This document shows, one piece after another, positions 25,144-36,160 of a stretch of DNA of 64,000 nt. Location: the NCBI GenBank assembly GCA_949752735.1, contig OX457047.1, forward strand, positions 3,443,282 through 3,507,281, given 5' to 3'. The position numbers and the translations under genes are program-made. Every line of letters starts with the position of its first letter. The stretch's first letter is position 1. The notes beneath the pieces were generated by a model. That model was not told the origin of the DNA. It did not search any database and saw only the letters and a list, made by a program, of their open reading frames with translations. Origin of the DNA: Lumbricus terrestris. Its lineage: Eukaryota; Annelida; Clitellata; Crassiclitellata; Lumbricidae.

Positions 25144-26129
25144 GGGAAGTCGGGGCGAGACGGACCCCGTAACGGATTTTTGGGTTTGAGACACCATAAA
25201 CGTGCTTCACGGGGAAATTTTTTTGCTACTCGTAGCTTATACAGTACCCTAGCTAAAGGCAACACAAATTTAATTGCATCCCTTTTTGATAAAAAGATTT
25301 TTTAAATTTAGAAACTTAGTCGTATAGGTCCGTCTTGCCCCCACTATGGGGCAAGATGGACCAATCTAATAAATCATGCCCCACGCATTAGTCTTTCATC
25401 ATATCATGTTCTGATCACATGCAGAATACTATTTTATGCATAAATGTGATCGTCTATAATACAAAACAGTGAGAATAACGCAGAAGTTACATTGGACTAG
25501 ATTTGTTCAGTTTTAGGCGATTTTAGTGGTCCATCTTGCCCCCATGGTGGAACAAGATAGACCGCTGCAATCATGTCCTTCGCGTTAATTGTCATTATTA
25601 TTGTATCAAACAATTATTGTTATAGTAATAATAACATAATAATTAATTAACATGTGAAATCGGATGAAAAAATTCGAACCACAGGAAAAATTCACACAAA
25701 CGGGGCAAGATGGATCACAAGGTCCGTCTTGCCCCGTCGGTGACTGATCCAACTCACCCCCATGCGTAAGGTATAAACTTTTCACCAATTAAAAATTCAA
25801 TCTACTGGGTATCCTGCCAATACTGAATTCATTAATACGGCAGAAAAGGGTGTTTAACCAAATATACTTGCATCAAAAGCCTGTGACAATGTGCAATTGA
25901 ATACTTAGCAAATAAATGTTTCTTGAAAATAAGATCGAGCAGGTCGAAAATCAACTTTTCATCATAAAAAACGAAAAAATGTCGTTTCGGTCGCTTATTT
26001 TGGTCAAATCACCAAAGCGCCAAAAGTATTACAATAATTAAAGTTCATTCGATAGGTGGCGACATCATATATACCTTATATTGACGGGATCCATCATGCC
26101 CCAGGGGTCCATCTCGCCCCGACTTCCCC
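25144..26129. mobile_element. TIR element of about 985 bp with internal terminal-like motifs
   Basis: The left end GGGAAGTCGGGGCGAGACGG is inverted at the right end (CATCTCGCCCCGACTTCCC). The motif GTCCGTCTTGCCCC or its variants recurs inside at about 25326, 25528 and 25720. No transposase is encoded, so it is non-autonomous. Superfamily not determined; target duplication unclear. Confidence 0.7.
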
Positions 26130-26167
26130 TATAAGGCTTAGTAACAATAATAAACTACGGTATTATT

Positions 26168-26458
26168 CAGTGGCGGCGATAGGGAGGGCTGGGGGCTAAG
26201 CCCCCCCCCCCCTACAAGAGGCTTAGCCCCCCCTAAAAAAAGGGCCATCCGAATTTTTACATTAAAATATCCACGATTACCGGCTGGCGACTAAAAAAAG
26301 TCCTCAGAAATTTGGGCGGCGAAAAAAATGGAAAATTTTCATGAGATTTCGGTCGATGACTAAAAAAAGGTCGTCAGAAATTTTGGGGGATGAAAATGTG
26401 AAATTTTCGACGCGAGGCTTCAGCAACCCCGAAACTGAAACCCTGGCGCCGCCACTGG
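26168..26458. mobile_element. hAT-type MITE
   Basis: The ends CAGTGGCGGCGATAG and GGCGCCGCCACTG are inverted. The inside holds repeated GACTAAAAAAGGTCGTCAGAAAT-type segments (truncated here in quotation) also found in other MITEs of the window. The flanks GTATTATT and GTACGTATTATT suggest a target duplication disturbed by a 4-bp insertion. Confidence 0.65.
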
Positions 26459-27009
26459 TACGTATTATTATCATAATTATATTAATTAATCTGCCACTTG
26501 ATAACGTACAAAATGTATTAAGGAATAATATAATACACTTTTAATACACTCTGGATAACGTATAGACTATTACAGGTCGTTGGCTATTACCATTGCGCAC
26601 TCTGAGCCTCCCTGAGATCGATGTCGCTACAGAAAACGTTGAGCATTAATCAGCTAAAAATAAAACAATCAAGATAATGACGTCATCAATAACATTCGAG
26701 TCGATGAAGACAAAATGTCACATTCGTCTAAAACTTTATAATTAATGGCGAAAATTTGGTTGTTTCCGTAACCGTCAGCGCTCGACTTATACATCTTTTC
26801 CTAAAGAAACAGTTTGAGCCTCCTAAGTTCGTATTCTTTGAAGACGACCCATTCAGGAAACAAAGTATTTGTAAATTTTCTTGTCTTTCCTCTTCGTATT
26901 TTGAAAATTTCGCCGTTAGTCTTGTCTTTAGGCCACGAGACGGTCACCAATGGCAACGTTTTGTTTTAAGAGGTTGGCTGATAATAGCGACAGTAGATAT
27001 CGTTTTAGG

Positions 27010-29760
27010 TAATTATGTTAAATTGTTTATCTTCGTTTTCGTTCTCGTTAATATTGAATTTTTGTTTTGGTTTTCGTTATTTTTATATTAATTCTTTTCG
27101 TTTTCGTTCTTTGTCATTTTCTTTCACAGTCATTTTTGCTCTAGGTCGTTTTCGTTCTTGGGTATGTTCTTTCTTTTCATTTTCGTTCTTAGTTTCTCTC
27201 TTTATTTTACGTTTTGTTCCTATAGCTATGTTCTTTCTTTTCGTTTTCGTTCTTAGTTTCTTTATTTTCCGTTTAGTTCCTAGCTATATGTTCTTTGTTT
27301 TCGCTCTTAGTTTATTTTCGATTTTGTTCGTAGTTCTGTTATTTTTGCGGTCGTTTTCGATCGTTTTTACTTTTGTTTGTGTTCGTTTCTGTTCTGGGCT
27401 ATATGCTTTCTTTTCGTTTTCTATCTTAGTAATGTTCCTTTTACTCGTTTTTGTTTTTAGTTATGTTCTTTCTTTTCGTTTTTATTATGTACTTTCTTTT
27501 CGTTCTCGCATGGCTGTTTTTAAGGAATTTTTATAACTGCACATCCTCTCTTCTCTCCTTTCTCATTCTCCGTGGTAAAATACTCCCCATATGAGGAAAA
27601 TGACCTATTTTTACTAGTTTTAACTGCACGGAACGTGACGGAAGTGCTTCTACAACTGCACGAATCTATTTAGAACTGCACATTTTGTAGAGAACTGCAC
27701 GTTAAAAAAACCCTGCGTTCTCGCTAATTGTTACGTTAGGCCCTATTTCTTTTCGTTTTCGTTGTCTATTATGTTCCTTCTTATAGTCGTTTTCTTTTTT
27801 AGTTATGGTCTTGCTTTGAGATCTTGTTTTAAGTTATGTTTTTCTTTTCGTTTTCGTTCTTTGTTATGTTCTTTCTTAGTCGTTTTCGTTCTTAATTGTT
27901 TTTGTTTTAGTTGTGTTCCTTCTTTTCGTTCTCGCTGTTTGTTATGTTTTTTCTTTTCGTTTTCGTTGCTTGTAAAGTTCTTTCTTAGTCGTTTTCCTTT
28001 TTAGTTATAGTCCTTTGATATCTTGTTTTGTTATGTACGTTCTTTTCGTTTTCATTCTTTGTTATGTTTTTTCTTAGTCGTTTTCGTTCTTAATTGTTTT
28101 CGTTTTAGTTTTGTTGCTTCTTTTCGTTCTCGATGTTTGTTATGTTATTTCTTTTCGTTTTTGTTGTTTGTGATGTTCTTTCTTAAACGTTTTGTTCTTA
28201 GATAGTCCTGTTTCTTTTAGTTATATTGTTTCTTATCTTTTTTCGCTGGTTATACTCTGTCTTTTCATTTTCGTTCTTTATTATGCTATTTCTTAGTCGT
28301 TTTTGTTCTTAGAACTGTGCTTTTTCGTTTTTGTTGCGGATTATGTTCGTTTTTTAGTTTTCGTTCTTGTCTAGGTCCCTTCTTCTCGTTAATTTATGTT
28401 GTTATTCGTTTTTGTTCTCAGTTATGTTCTATATTCTCTTCTTCGTTCTTAGCTGCGTTCTTTCTTTTCGGTTTTGTTCGTAGGTGTTTTCGGTCGTTTT
28501 CGTTCTTTTCTGCTTTTTTACTGGTTTTCGTTCTAAGTTATAAGTGCTTTCTTTTCGTTTTAGTTGCTAGTTATGCTCATTCTTTTCGTTTTCTGTTCTT
28601 TATCATGTTATCTTAGTCTTTTTCGTTGTTAGTTCTTTGTTGTGTTGTTTCGTTTTTAGTTGTGCTCTTTCATTCCGTTTTCGTTCTTAGTTATGTTGTT
28701 CGTTTATTATGTTCTTTCTTAGTCGTTTTGTTCGTTTTTAGTTATTGTCCTTCACTTCGATTTTGTTTTCAATTACGTTCTTTCGTTTTGTCTTCGTTGT
28801 TATCTAAGTTATTATCTTCGTATTCGTTGATAGTTTTATTCTTTCTGTTCTGTTTCGTTCTTTATTAGGCTTATATCCTTTCTTAGTCGTTTTTGTTCTT
28901 AGTCGTTTTCGCTCTTAGTCATGTTCCTTCTTTTCGTTTACATTTTTTATTATGTTCTTTCTTGGTCGTTTTTGTTCTTAGTGGTTTTCGTTTTTTTATG
29001 GTGTTTGCTTTCGTTTCCGTTTTTAGTTCCGTTCTTTTCGGTTTTGTTCTTAGGTCTGTTTTTGTCAGGTAGTTTTCGTTCTTGGTCGCTTTTGTACTTA
29101 GTCGTTTTCGTTCTTAGTCATTTGCTGTCTTATCATTTTCGTTGTTAGTCATGTTCCTTATTTTTGTATTCGTTTATTAATATGTTCTCACTTTGTCGTT
29201 TTCGTTCTTAGACGTTCTATGTTTCCGTTGTTTGTTGTGTGGTTTCTTTTCGTTTTTGTTGTGTGGTTTTTTCGATTTCCTTCTGTATTGTGTTTTTTGG
29301 CCGTTTTAATTCTTAGTCATTTCGTTTTTTGTTATGGTATTTTATGCATTTTGTGTTTCTTATGTTCTTTCTTTCCTTTCGTTGACAGTTATGTTCCTTT
29401 TTCGTTTTTACTTATGGTCCTTCTTTTCATTTGTGTCCTCGTTCTTGCCATGTATAGGCCTATTATGTTTTTGCCTTTTTTTGTTTTCGTTATTTTTGTT
29501 CTTTCTTAGTCATTTTTGTTCTTGGCCTTTTTTGTTCTTAGTCGTTTTTGTTCTTAGTCGTTTTCGTTGTCAGTTACGCGCTTTCTTTTTGTTTTCGTTC
29601 TTAATAATTTTTGTGCTCATTCTTCGTCGTTTTCATTGTTATTTATCATAATTTATGTTCTTTATTTTTCGTTTTAGTTAATTGTTTGTTGTTAAGTTTT
29701 CGTTCTTAGTTGTGTTCTTAGTTTTTCGCGTTCGTTCTTACCTATGTTCTTTCTTAATCG
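27010..29760. repeat. Pyrimidine-rich minisatellite (TTTTCGTTCTTAG-type), about 2.7 kb
   Basis: A degenerate array built from CTTTCTTTTCGTTTTCGTTC and TTAGTTATGTTC/TTAGTCGTT phrases, with variable order. It is strongly strand-asymmetric: the plus strand is nearly purine-free apart from G in CG, TTAG and ATG. A MITE interrupts it at 27510-27716. The plus-strand ORFs here (Phe/Ser/Arg/Val-rich) come from the repeat. Confidence 0.9.
27510..27716. mobile_element. hAT-type MITE inserted in the minisatellite
   Basis: ATGGCTGTTTTTAAGGAATT at one end, and AAAAAAACCCTGC at the other. It has a perfect 8-bp target duplication GTTCTCGC (27502-27509 and 27717-27724). It repeats AACTGCAC phrases. Same family as 39617-39811, in inverse orientation. 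Confidence 0.8.
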
Positions 29761-29950
29761 TGCCAGAGGGAAAGCTGGTCTTCTAAGTGCAGAGGTTACT
29801 TTTTCATGTGTCTTTTTATTTACTGACTGCAATTTTTGTCTCCATAGATTTGTCTGTAACTCAGAGATTCTGAGTTCGACGCCTGCGAACGTGTGCTAGA
29901 GAATCATCCTAAATTCGTGAAATTCACAAAGGAATTGAATGGATTGGTTA

Positions 29951-30835
29951 GGGGTCATTGCATAATTACGTAACGCCGAAAATGACCGTTTTTGACCCAC
30001 CCACCCACCCTGTAACGCTTCGTAACGTTTCCCTTGACCCACCCACCCACCCTCTCCAGCGTTACGTAGCGATTGTTACGAAAACTCAGTTGAGATTTAG
30101 GTCTATGATTGGCTTATGTGCGCGAGTAATATAATTCATATTTTCGTATTGAATTTAATAAAGCCGAATTTGACAGTAGCCTACGCTAGGTCTACAATAA
30201 TACAGAATGTTTTATTTATATAAATGACAGTCATGTTTGAAATGCATCAAGTGTAAAATTTTACACACTTTTGAAAAGTTTCACTTACTAAATTGCTCAT
30301 TAATAATTAATCAAAATTAAGATCAACTAATTATTTGCTTAGTCTGGTCACTTCGATTACTATAAATAGAAATATTGTTTTATTTTGTTGAGCATCAATA
30401 TTAAATGTTTGATATTCGTGAAATATGCTTCAGAGTGGTTCTTAGATCTATGTCAGGAATCCAAGGGGAATTAGGCCTGCCACGTTGTTCCGTTGGTAAA
30501 GCTATCACAGATCCAAACAGCCGTTTCCGGTTTGCACAAACGGGAGAATATAGATAATGTTGACCTGGCATGTAACTTGTGTCTGCTGCTGTATCTGCTT
30601 CAGATATATAGACCTACTTCGGCTACGTTTTAAATCAATGTCACGAAGTTTGAACTTTGATCACATCATGTCTGAAGTGTCATTCGATGGAAATTTAATA
30701 TTCATCGATAAATTTTGTTCAAAGCGTTACGTAACGTTCAGCTACCCCCACCCACCCACCCAAGTAACGTTTCGTAACGTTTTCAATGACCCCACCCACC
30801 CACCCTCGAGCGTTACGTAATTATGCAATGACCCC
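29951..30835. mobile_element. PIF/Harbinger-like non-autonomous element
   Basis: Terminal inverted repeats of about 25 bp start GGGGTCATTGCATAATTACG and end in its complement. They are flanked by TTA on both sides (29948-29950 and 30836-30838), the TWA duplication typical of PIF/Harbinger. Subterminal CACCCACCCACCC and GTTACGTAACG repeats. No transposase. A truncated relative lies at 59748-59885. Confidence 0.65.
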
Positions 30836-31240
30836 TTAAATGGATTGTCGAGAAAGATCAGTTTATTGTCTCATCATCAGCCGTTGATTTCGCTGCGAGC
30901 CAGGGAGAAAAAGAACCAAGAAAGAAACTCCAGGAATATCAGGGGCTTTCAGGGCGAGTTATTGGAAGTGAAAGCGTTCGCGAAATACGACAACACAAAC
31001 ATAATAGGTCTACCAATGCCCCTAAATTTAATTAGTATGTCAGATAATAGGCCTACTAATAACACTAAACAACGCAAAAACAATAGTCATGCAATCAGCA
31101 ATAAGAGTTATCAATACAAAATCACTGACCTACTAATTACACTAATTATGCAAAGTAGGCTTACCATGTAATAGCACTATATGCATATAGCATAATTATA
31201 GGCCTATAAATATTCAAAATAATGAGCCTGCTGCTAAAAC

Positions 31241-31640
31241 TTGAACACTCCACTCTCAGCTCGCATAGAATTCAAAGTTATAAGTTTGGTTCTCAAGTCT
31301 CAACGAGGCCTTGCTCCGACGTATCTTTGTGATCTCATACTTCGCCCCATTTCGGCCACTTCGCTGCGTCCTCTTAGGTCCTCAGATCGGCTTGACCTCT
31401 TTGTTCCTCGCGTCAGGACCGCCATGGCTCAATCCAGATCATTTGCCTGCATAGGTCCCTCCCTATGGAATGGTCTTCTCCCATCCGTTCGCTCTGCCAT
31501 CCTCTCTGGTAGTCTTTCGTCATCTTTCTCTTGTCTAAAGACCTGCCTTTTCTCTCGGAGTTGCACGCACTGGGAGCGCTTCTGAAAGGCTCTTGCTGCA
31601 AGAAGCGCTTTACAAATGGTCAGATACGATACGATACGAA
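31241..31640 (+). mobile_element. LINE ORF2 C-terminus plus 3' tail
   Basis: The frame at 31241-31585 shows RIEFKVISLVLKSQRGLAPT, then RLDLFVPRVRTAMAQSRSFA and GPSLWNGLLPSVR, the usual end of a non-LTR retrotransposon ORF2. The tail contains TGGGAGCGCTTCTGA, GCGCTTTACAAATGG and terminal GATAC repeats. 5'-truncated and dead. Confidence 0.8.
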
Positions 31641-31899
31641 AGAACAATAATAGGCCTACTAACGAAACTAATAAATTAATGACATTAGGCCTAAGTTATA
31701 AGTACCGGTACATAAAATCATACATCGGTACCTACTTTAACAACACCAAGCATGTAGAATGGTTATATAGCCTAGGCCTATAGAATAACACTGAGACAAT
31801 TATAATAGGCGTATAGCTCCGTTACTTGCTGCGACTAAATGAGATGGATCTAGGACCTATCCACAAAATCAGTTCTAGAAGTAAAAATAATTTAACAGA

Positions 31900-32080
31900 T
31901 GTTGAATTGGAATGTCTTGAAAACATTAAGTGCCATAACCCACCTATAGGGTTGACTCGTCAGTGTTTTACAGGCTCCTTAAAACTTTTTTTCACATGCA
32001 GTGGTTGGACTGGGAGCGCCTCTGAGTGAATTTTCTCGAAGCGGCGCTATATAAATTCTTGAAATGAATGAATGAATAAA
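31900..32080 (+). mobile_element. LINE 3' tail
   Basis: TGGGAGCGCCTCTGAGTGAA, then GCGGCGCTATATAAATTC and a short AATGAATG array. Only the 3' end of the element is preserved. Confidence 0.6.
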
Positions 32081-32819
32081 ATCAATAGATTGGCCTTGGT
32101 CTGAAATTCCCTTCCCGCGTCCTAGCTATTCCTGTGGTCCGTAATAATAGGCCTATTAATTTTTATACACTGTTTATCCAAACAATTAATATCTTCTTCG
32201 GCTTTGGCTAAGATTCCGATATCGTAATTAAGCTCTGCAGACTTCTAAAGCGCTCTTCGAAAGCAAAGCGCGGGCACCAGCTTATTCACGAGCGATAGGC
32301 TCCAGTAGCATTGGCGCAACGTAGTCGCTGTGGCGTATTCCAAATGAGAAGCGAGGCTGTTGTGGTCGGTGCATTGTTACCTGCGTACAAAACGTCAAAC
32401 TGAGACTAAAGTTAAACACAATCCGTGCAATTTAAGCAAATACAATTAATCGTAAATCCGTTTTTAAAATGTAAATAATGCTATCTAAGTTAGTTATAGA
32501 CCTATTCGTATTTAAGAGGTTTCATGGTATATGAATTGGGCATCATTGGAATATCGGTAGCCTAGATCAAGTTATCGCAAACTCACAATAATTATTATTT
32601 CTTAAGCATTAGGTCAGATAGGTCTAGTAGGCCTATACGTAACTCTAGCTACTGCTGGTCCGAACACAGAACTGTGCGCAGCAGCAATATTATAGTTATA
32701 CACAACTCATCGCAAGTGCTCAATGTGGTCTATAGGATAATAGATATCAGAAAGAACACTTCTTCCGACGCAAAGAGGAACGGAGGAAGGGAGGAAGGAA
32801 AAAAGAAAAGGAGGATGGG

Positions 32820-32820
<1 letters not shown>

Positions 32821-32892
<72 letters not shown>

Positions 32893-32974
32893 TACATACA
32901 TACATACATACATACATACATACATACATACATACATACATACATACATACATACATACATACATACATACATA
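32821..32974. repeat. Compound (GACA)n(CATA)n microsatellite
   Basis: About 70 bases of GACA units pass directly into about 80 bases of CATA units. The open frames on both strands (poly CLSV, CMYV, HTYI) are products of the repeat. Confidence 0.95.
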
Positions 32975-33082
32975 CCTTGAGAGCATGCAACAACCTGTGT
33001 ATATGCCTTCTTAGCGGCGCTATAGAAAGTTCTGGATTTACGGTTATTTAAGTTAATTTATTTTAGTTATTTCTCCATTTCT

Positions 33083-33288
33083 ATGGCGCCCCTTCAAGCT
33101 GTATACTCAGAGGCGCTACCAACTACAGCGCGGACACTGCATCGGAGTTTCACGCCAAAGCGACGGAGCAATTGTGCGTGAGGGACTTGCTGAAGGCCCC
33201 TATGTATACGGGGCGGCTTGAGGTGGATTCGAACCTGATAGCAACTTAGCAAGGCAACGAACATACCCACTACACCACCGCACCCCAC
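33083..33288 (-). mobile_element. tRNA-derived SINE, copy 2
   Basis: Inverse of the family at 19929: the tail GGCGCCCCTTCAAGCT is at the left, and the head GGTTCGAATCC-like B box and CCACTACACCACCGCACCCC are at the right. It lies just 3' of ODF3-like exon 3. Confidence 0.75.
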
Positions 33289-33340
33289 GATCAGGTTTAG
33301 GTTAATTTATAATATACAAAACGGAAGCTGGTCAACTTAC

Positions 33341-33481
33341 CCTTTCCGGAAAGTGGGCGCCTGGACCCGGCTTCAAGGTGGCGTCACCAGGCATGACGTT
33401 ATTTCCGGTCATACTGTATTCAGGCGCTCTACTTCTATATCGGTCTGGGGTTACCACGTGATACGCTCCAGGCGCCGGCGT
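33341..33481 (-). CDS. ODF3: ODF3-like exon 3
   Basis: Acceptor TGTATGCAG precedes 33481; donor AAAGG|GTAAGTTG follows 33341 (phase 0). It encodes TPAPGAYHVVTPDRYRSRAP, EYSMTGNNVMPGD and TLKPGPGAHFPER, which match the penultimate segment of ODF3 (AYxxx...KxRAPxYSM, then TLKPGPGAHxPE). The expected last exon (a short KAPAYxFGxxHS-type tail) is not recognised in the next 9 kb. Confidence 0.85.
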
Positions 33482-33728
33482 CTGCATACAAGAATTATTC
33501 GAAAAGACGTAGTTGAATAGGACTATTTAAAGGACAATTTTACAGCAAATAAAGTAAAAAATATATAGGAATTTTACTTGAATTAGTCTACTAGCTTATA
33601 TATACTGGCCATGTAACTATAGCCTAACTATAAGCATTCGTTGTCAGATATTTCAGAATACCTTCTAATGAATAATGTAATTGTTTAGTCTATGCCATAT
33701 GGTATAATAGGGCCTGCAACGGGGGGGT

Positions 33729-33935
33729 CATAGGCGGAGACCTGGGTCGAGACTTGGGGGGACGGAAAGACGCGAGATTTTCCGAAAAATTTCTGACGAC
33801 CGACGAAATCTCGACGAAATTTTCTATTTTCGTCTTGACGCTCAACGATTGGGGGGGGTCAAATGCATGGGCCGTCCCCCAACACTTCCATTGGGGGGAC
33901 CGTCCCATCTGTCCCCCTATAGGTCTCCGCCCATG
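33729..33935. mobile_element. MITE with GGCGGAGACC ends
   Basis: CATAGGCGGAGACCTGGG at the left is inverted at the right as AGGTCTCCGCCCATG. The inside carries the CTGACGACCGACGAAATCTC-type segment shared by other hAT-like MITEs. The target duplication is obscured by G runs. It sits in ODF3-like intron 2. Confidence 0.6.
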
Positions 33936-34000
33936 GGGTGGGGTTTAAACATAGCTTAGGCCTAAATAAAAGACAATGCGGTGCAATATTATTGTCTTGC

Positions 34001-34125
34001 CTTTCGAATGTCATCGTAGAAATTTCCGATCTTGCTCCGTCCGTAGATTGAGAACACCGGGGCCCTCTGCTTCCCGCTCTCCACCGTTCGACCAATCGCA
34101 GCAGGCATCGTGTACACGTTCGGCC
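34001..34125 (-). CDS. ODF3: ODF3-like exon 2
   Basis: Acceptor TGTGCAG precedes 34125. The first two bases complete a Gly codon, so the joint reads PGPNVYTMP, a SHIPPO motif. Further in come PVFSIYGRSKIGNFYDDIRK, the conserved F-S-I-x-GRSK-x-G-x-F-x-DD segment of ODF3. The donor is AAAG|GCAAGA, a GC-type donor, phase 0. Confidence 0.85.
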
Positions 34126-34132
34126 CTGCACA

Positions 34133-34332
34133 GTAACCATAGCAACGCAGTCTCGCAGTTTCCATAGCAACGCAATGCTGTCTCGCAGTTTCCATAGCAA
34201 CGCAACGCTCTAAGTTTCCGTTGCAACCTATAGATATCCGGAGTTTCCATAGCAACATAATAATTGTGTTGCTATGGAAACTCCGGATATTTATACATTC
34301 ATATTTATTGATGTCAGGGTTTCCATGGCAAA
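34133..34332. promoter_or_regulatory. Cluster of RFX X-box-like motifs
   Basis: GTAACCATAGCAAC (34133-34146) fits the X-box consensus GTNRCC-N2-RGYAAC fully. GTTTCCATAGCAAC occurs at 34158, 34188 and 34243 and, inverted, at 34268-34281. GTTTCCGTTGCAAC is at 34214, and a weaker GTTTCCATGGCAAA at 34319. All lie in intron 1 of the ODF3-like gene just upstream of exon 2. RFX factors drive ciliary genes, so the location is suggestive. Confidence 0.5.
34234..34290. repeat. Perfect 24-bp inverted repeat containing two X-box-like motifs
   Basis: Arms at 34234-34257 and 34267-34290 are perfectly complementary (starting ATATCCGGAGTTTCC), with a 9-base A/T-rich loop. Each arm contains one GTTTCCATAGCAAC. 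Confidence 0.85.
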
Positions 34333-34484
34333 ACAACTTAAGCCTCATCTTGGATAGAGGACGACGGATGTGGCAGATTGCATTAAGATGGGATGAGTAA
34401 TTGAGTATATAGATGAATGAATGGAAGGATGGATAACTTTGAAATTGAGTGTTTTATGGAGTCTGTTGCCCTGTTTACATAGAA

Positions 34485-34485
<1 letters not shown>

Positions 34486-34542
<57 letters not shown>

Positions 34543-34556
34543 AGGGAGGGAGGGAG

Positions 34557-34610
<54 letters not shown>

Positions 34611-34659
34611 GACAGAGAGAGACAGAGAGACAGAGAGACAGAGAGAGACAGAGAGAGAC

Positions 34660-34749
<90 letters not shown>

Positions 34750-34795
34750 CGAGAGCGAGAGCGACAGGGAGAGACAGAGACAGACAGGCATACAG
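34486..34795. repeat. Compound (GT)n(GA)n(GGGA)n(GACA)n microsatellite
   Basis: About 300 bases of purine-rich simple repeat with interspersed GACA and GAGC units. All long ORFs here on both strands are low-complexity (poly RE, LS) and spurious. Confidence 0.95.
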
Positions 34796-34963
34796 TGCCA
34801 GTCCCAATACTGCATAAAAGGGAGGGCGATGCTTCTAATACCACAGCACCCGTGGCCTATATAATTAAAAGACGAGTGTATCACGGTCTTATGTATACCT
34901 GGTCAGTGCCAGTCCCACGCCTGGATAAAGGAGGATGGCGACAACAATTAAGGTACGTCTTAC

Positions 34964-35378
34964 CTGGTTTCTCATCGCCTTCTCTAGCCGACAAGACGCT
35001 GCCAAACGTGTACGCCGGTGCGCTAGGCTTCGTCACCGGCCTCGCCCTATAGTAGGGGTACGCCCCAGGTCCAGGGGTCTTGAACACCTCCAACTCCTTC
35101 GGCCGACTGTAGATCGAATACGAAGGGCTGCCATCTCGTCCCGTCCGACACATTCTGGGGTCCGCCCGATAGCACGGGCCGGGGCTGGAGGGGCCGGGGT
35201 CCGGTCCGAATGGAAGACCGAACTGGTAGGCAGGGCCTCGCGTGTGGGGGCTGCGCGGGTCGTGGGCGGCATGCCCCGTCAGGGTGGGAAGGGCGTAGCA
35301 CGGTCCAGGACTCGTGTAGGACGCGGCTACCGGACGCCGGGGTCGCGTGTAGGCGTAGTCGTTGCTGGAGGCTACCAT
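34964..35378 (-). CDS. ODF3: ODF3/CIMAP1-like SHIPPO protein, exon 1
   Basis: The ATG at 35378 opens MVASSNDYAYTRPRRPVAAS, then SPGPCYALP, RGPAYQFGLP, SPGPCYRADPRMCRTGRDG, PSYSIYSRP, TPGPGAYPYYRARP and PAYTFGSVLSAREGD. These are PGPxxY SHIPPO repeats in the order of vertebrate ODF3, a protein of sperm-tail and ciliary microtubule doublets. The donor is CCAG|GTAAGA, phase 1. Exons 2 (34125-34001) and 3 (33481-33341) join in frame, giving about 227 residues. The last exon was not found. Six X-box-like motifs lie in intron 1. Confidence 0.85.
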
Positions 35379-35557
35379 CGTGGCCGCGATCTGCGCTGGC
35401 TCCCAGTCCGATGGTTCCCCGTCTGATCAACTGTCTGTCTGTCTGGCGGGTTGCAGCTGCAGTCGAAGCAAACGAGACGATTGAAAGCGAATGAACGTCT
35501 GACGGACGAACGACTAACTGATTGGCCTACGCCACTGAATTTCAATACGTCTGAATA

Positions 35558-35701
35558 TTATATATATATATATATATAACATATATTTATATATATATAT
35601 ACACGTACATTTAATCACCTGTGTGTGTGTGTATATATAATTGTATATTATGTATACGATAGGCCTATATATTTATACACACGCGTATATTCAATGACTT
35701 G

Positions 35702-35773
<72 letters not shown>

Positions 35774-35860
35774 GTACATTTAATCACTTGTGTATATATA
35801 TATATCTTATATATTGAACTGTATATATACGATATATATTTATACACACACGCATATTAT
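35558..35860. repeat. (TA)n microsatellite cluster
   Basis: Several TA runs, the longest about 65 bases at 35705-35768, with CACACGTACATTTAATCACT-type spacers repeated three to four times (near 35601, 35769 and 35840). Confidence 0.9.
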
Positions 35861-36061
35861 TTTAATCACTTAAAAAGTACCCGGTACGCAAGGTCTGTTG
35901 TGCAGTGGCAAACATAATACATCGTGCACGCATAATATTATTATTTAAGGAGGCATTAAAGCATTAGCAATTGCATTCAAGGAATTCGTGCGGACATTTA
36001 GAAGTAACACTGTCTGGAAAAAATTATAATTTATGCATGCATGATTGTGTGCCTGTAGAAC

Positions 36062-36160
36062 TATGTATGTATGTACGTGTGTATGTATGTATGTATGTAT
36101 GTATGTATGTATGTATGTATGTATGTATGTATGTATGTATGTATGTATGTATGTATGTAT
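36062..36160. repeat. (TATG)n microsatellite, left half
   Basis: About 95 bases of TATG units. The same repeat resumes at 38591, after the DNA transposon, so the transposon split one array. Confidence 0.95.

Noticed and set aside
26756..29651. Phe/Val/Ser-rich hydrophobic ORFs that look like membrane proteins
   Set aside because: They follow the pyrimidine minisatellite; the hydrophobicity comes from TTT/TTC/GTT codons.
32674..33051. ORFs with poly TDRQ/HTYI or MYVC repeats
   Set aside because: Translations of (GACA)n(CATA)n microsatellites.
34345..34884. ORFs rich in Leu-Ser or Arg-Glu
   Set aside because: Products of the compound GA/GACA microsatellite in the first intron region of the ODF3-like gene.
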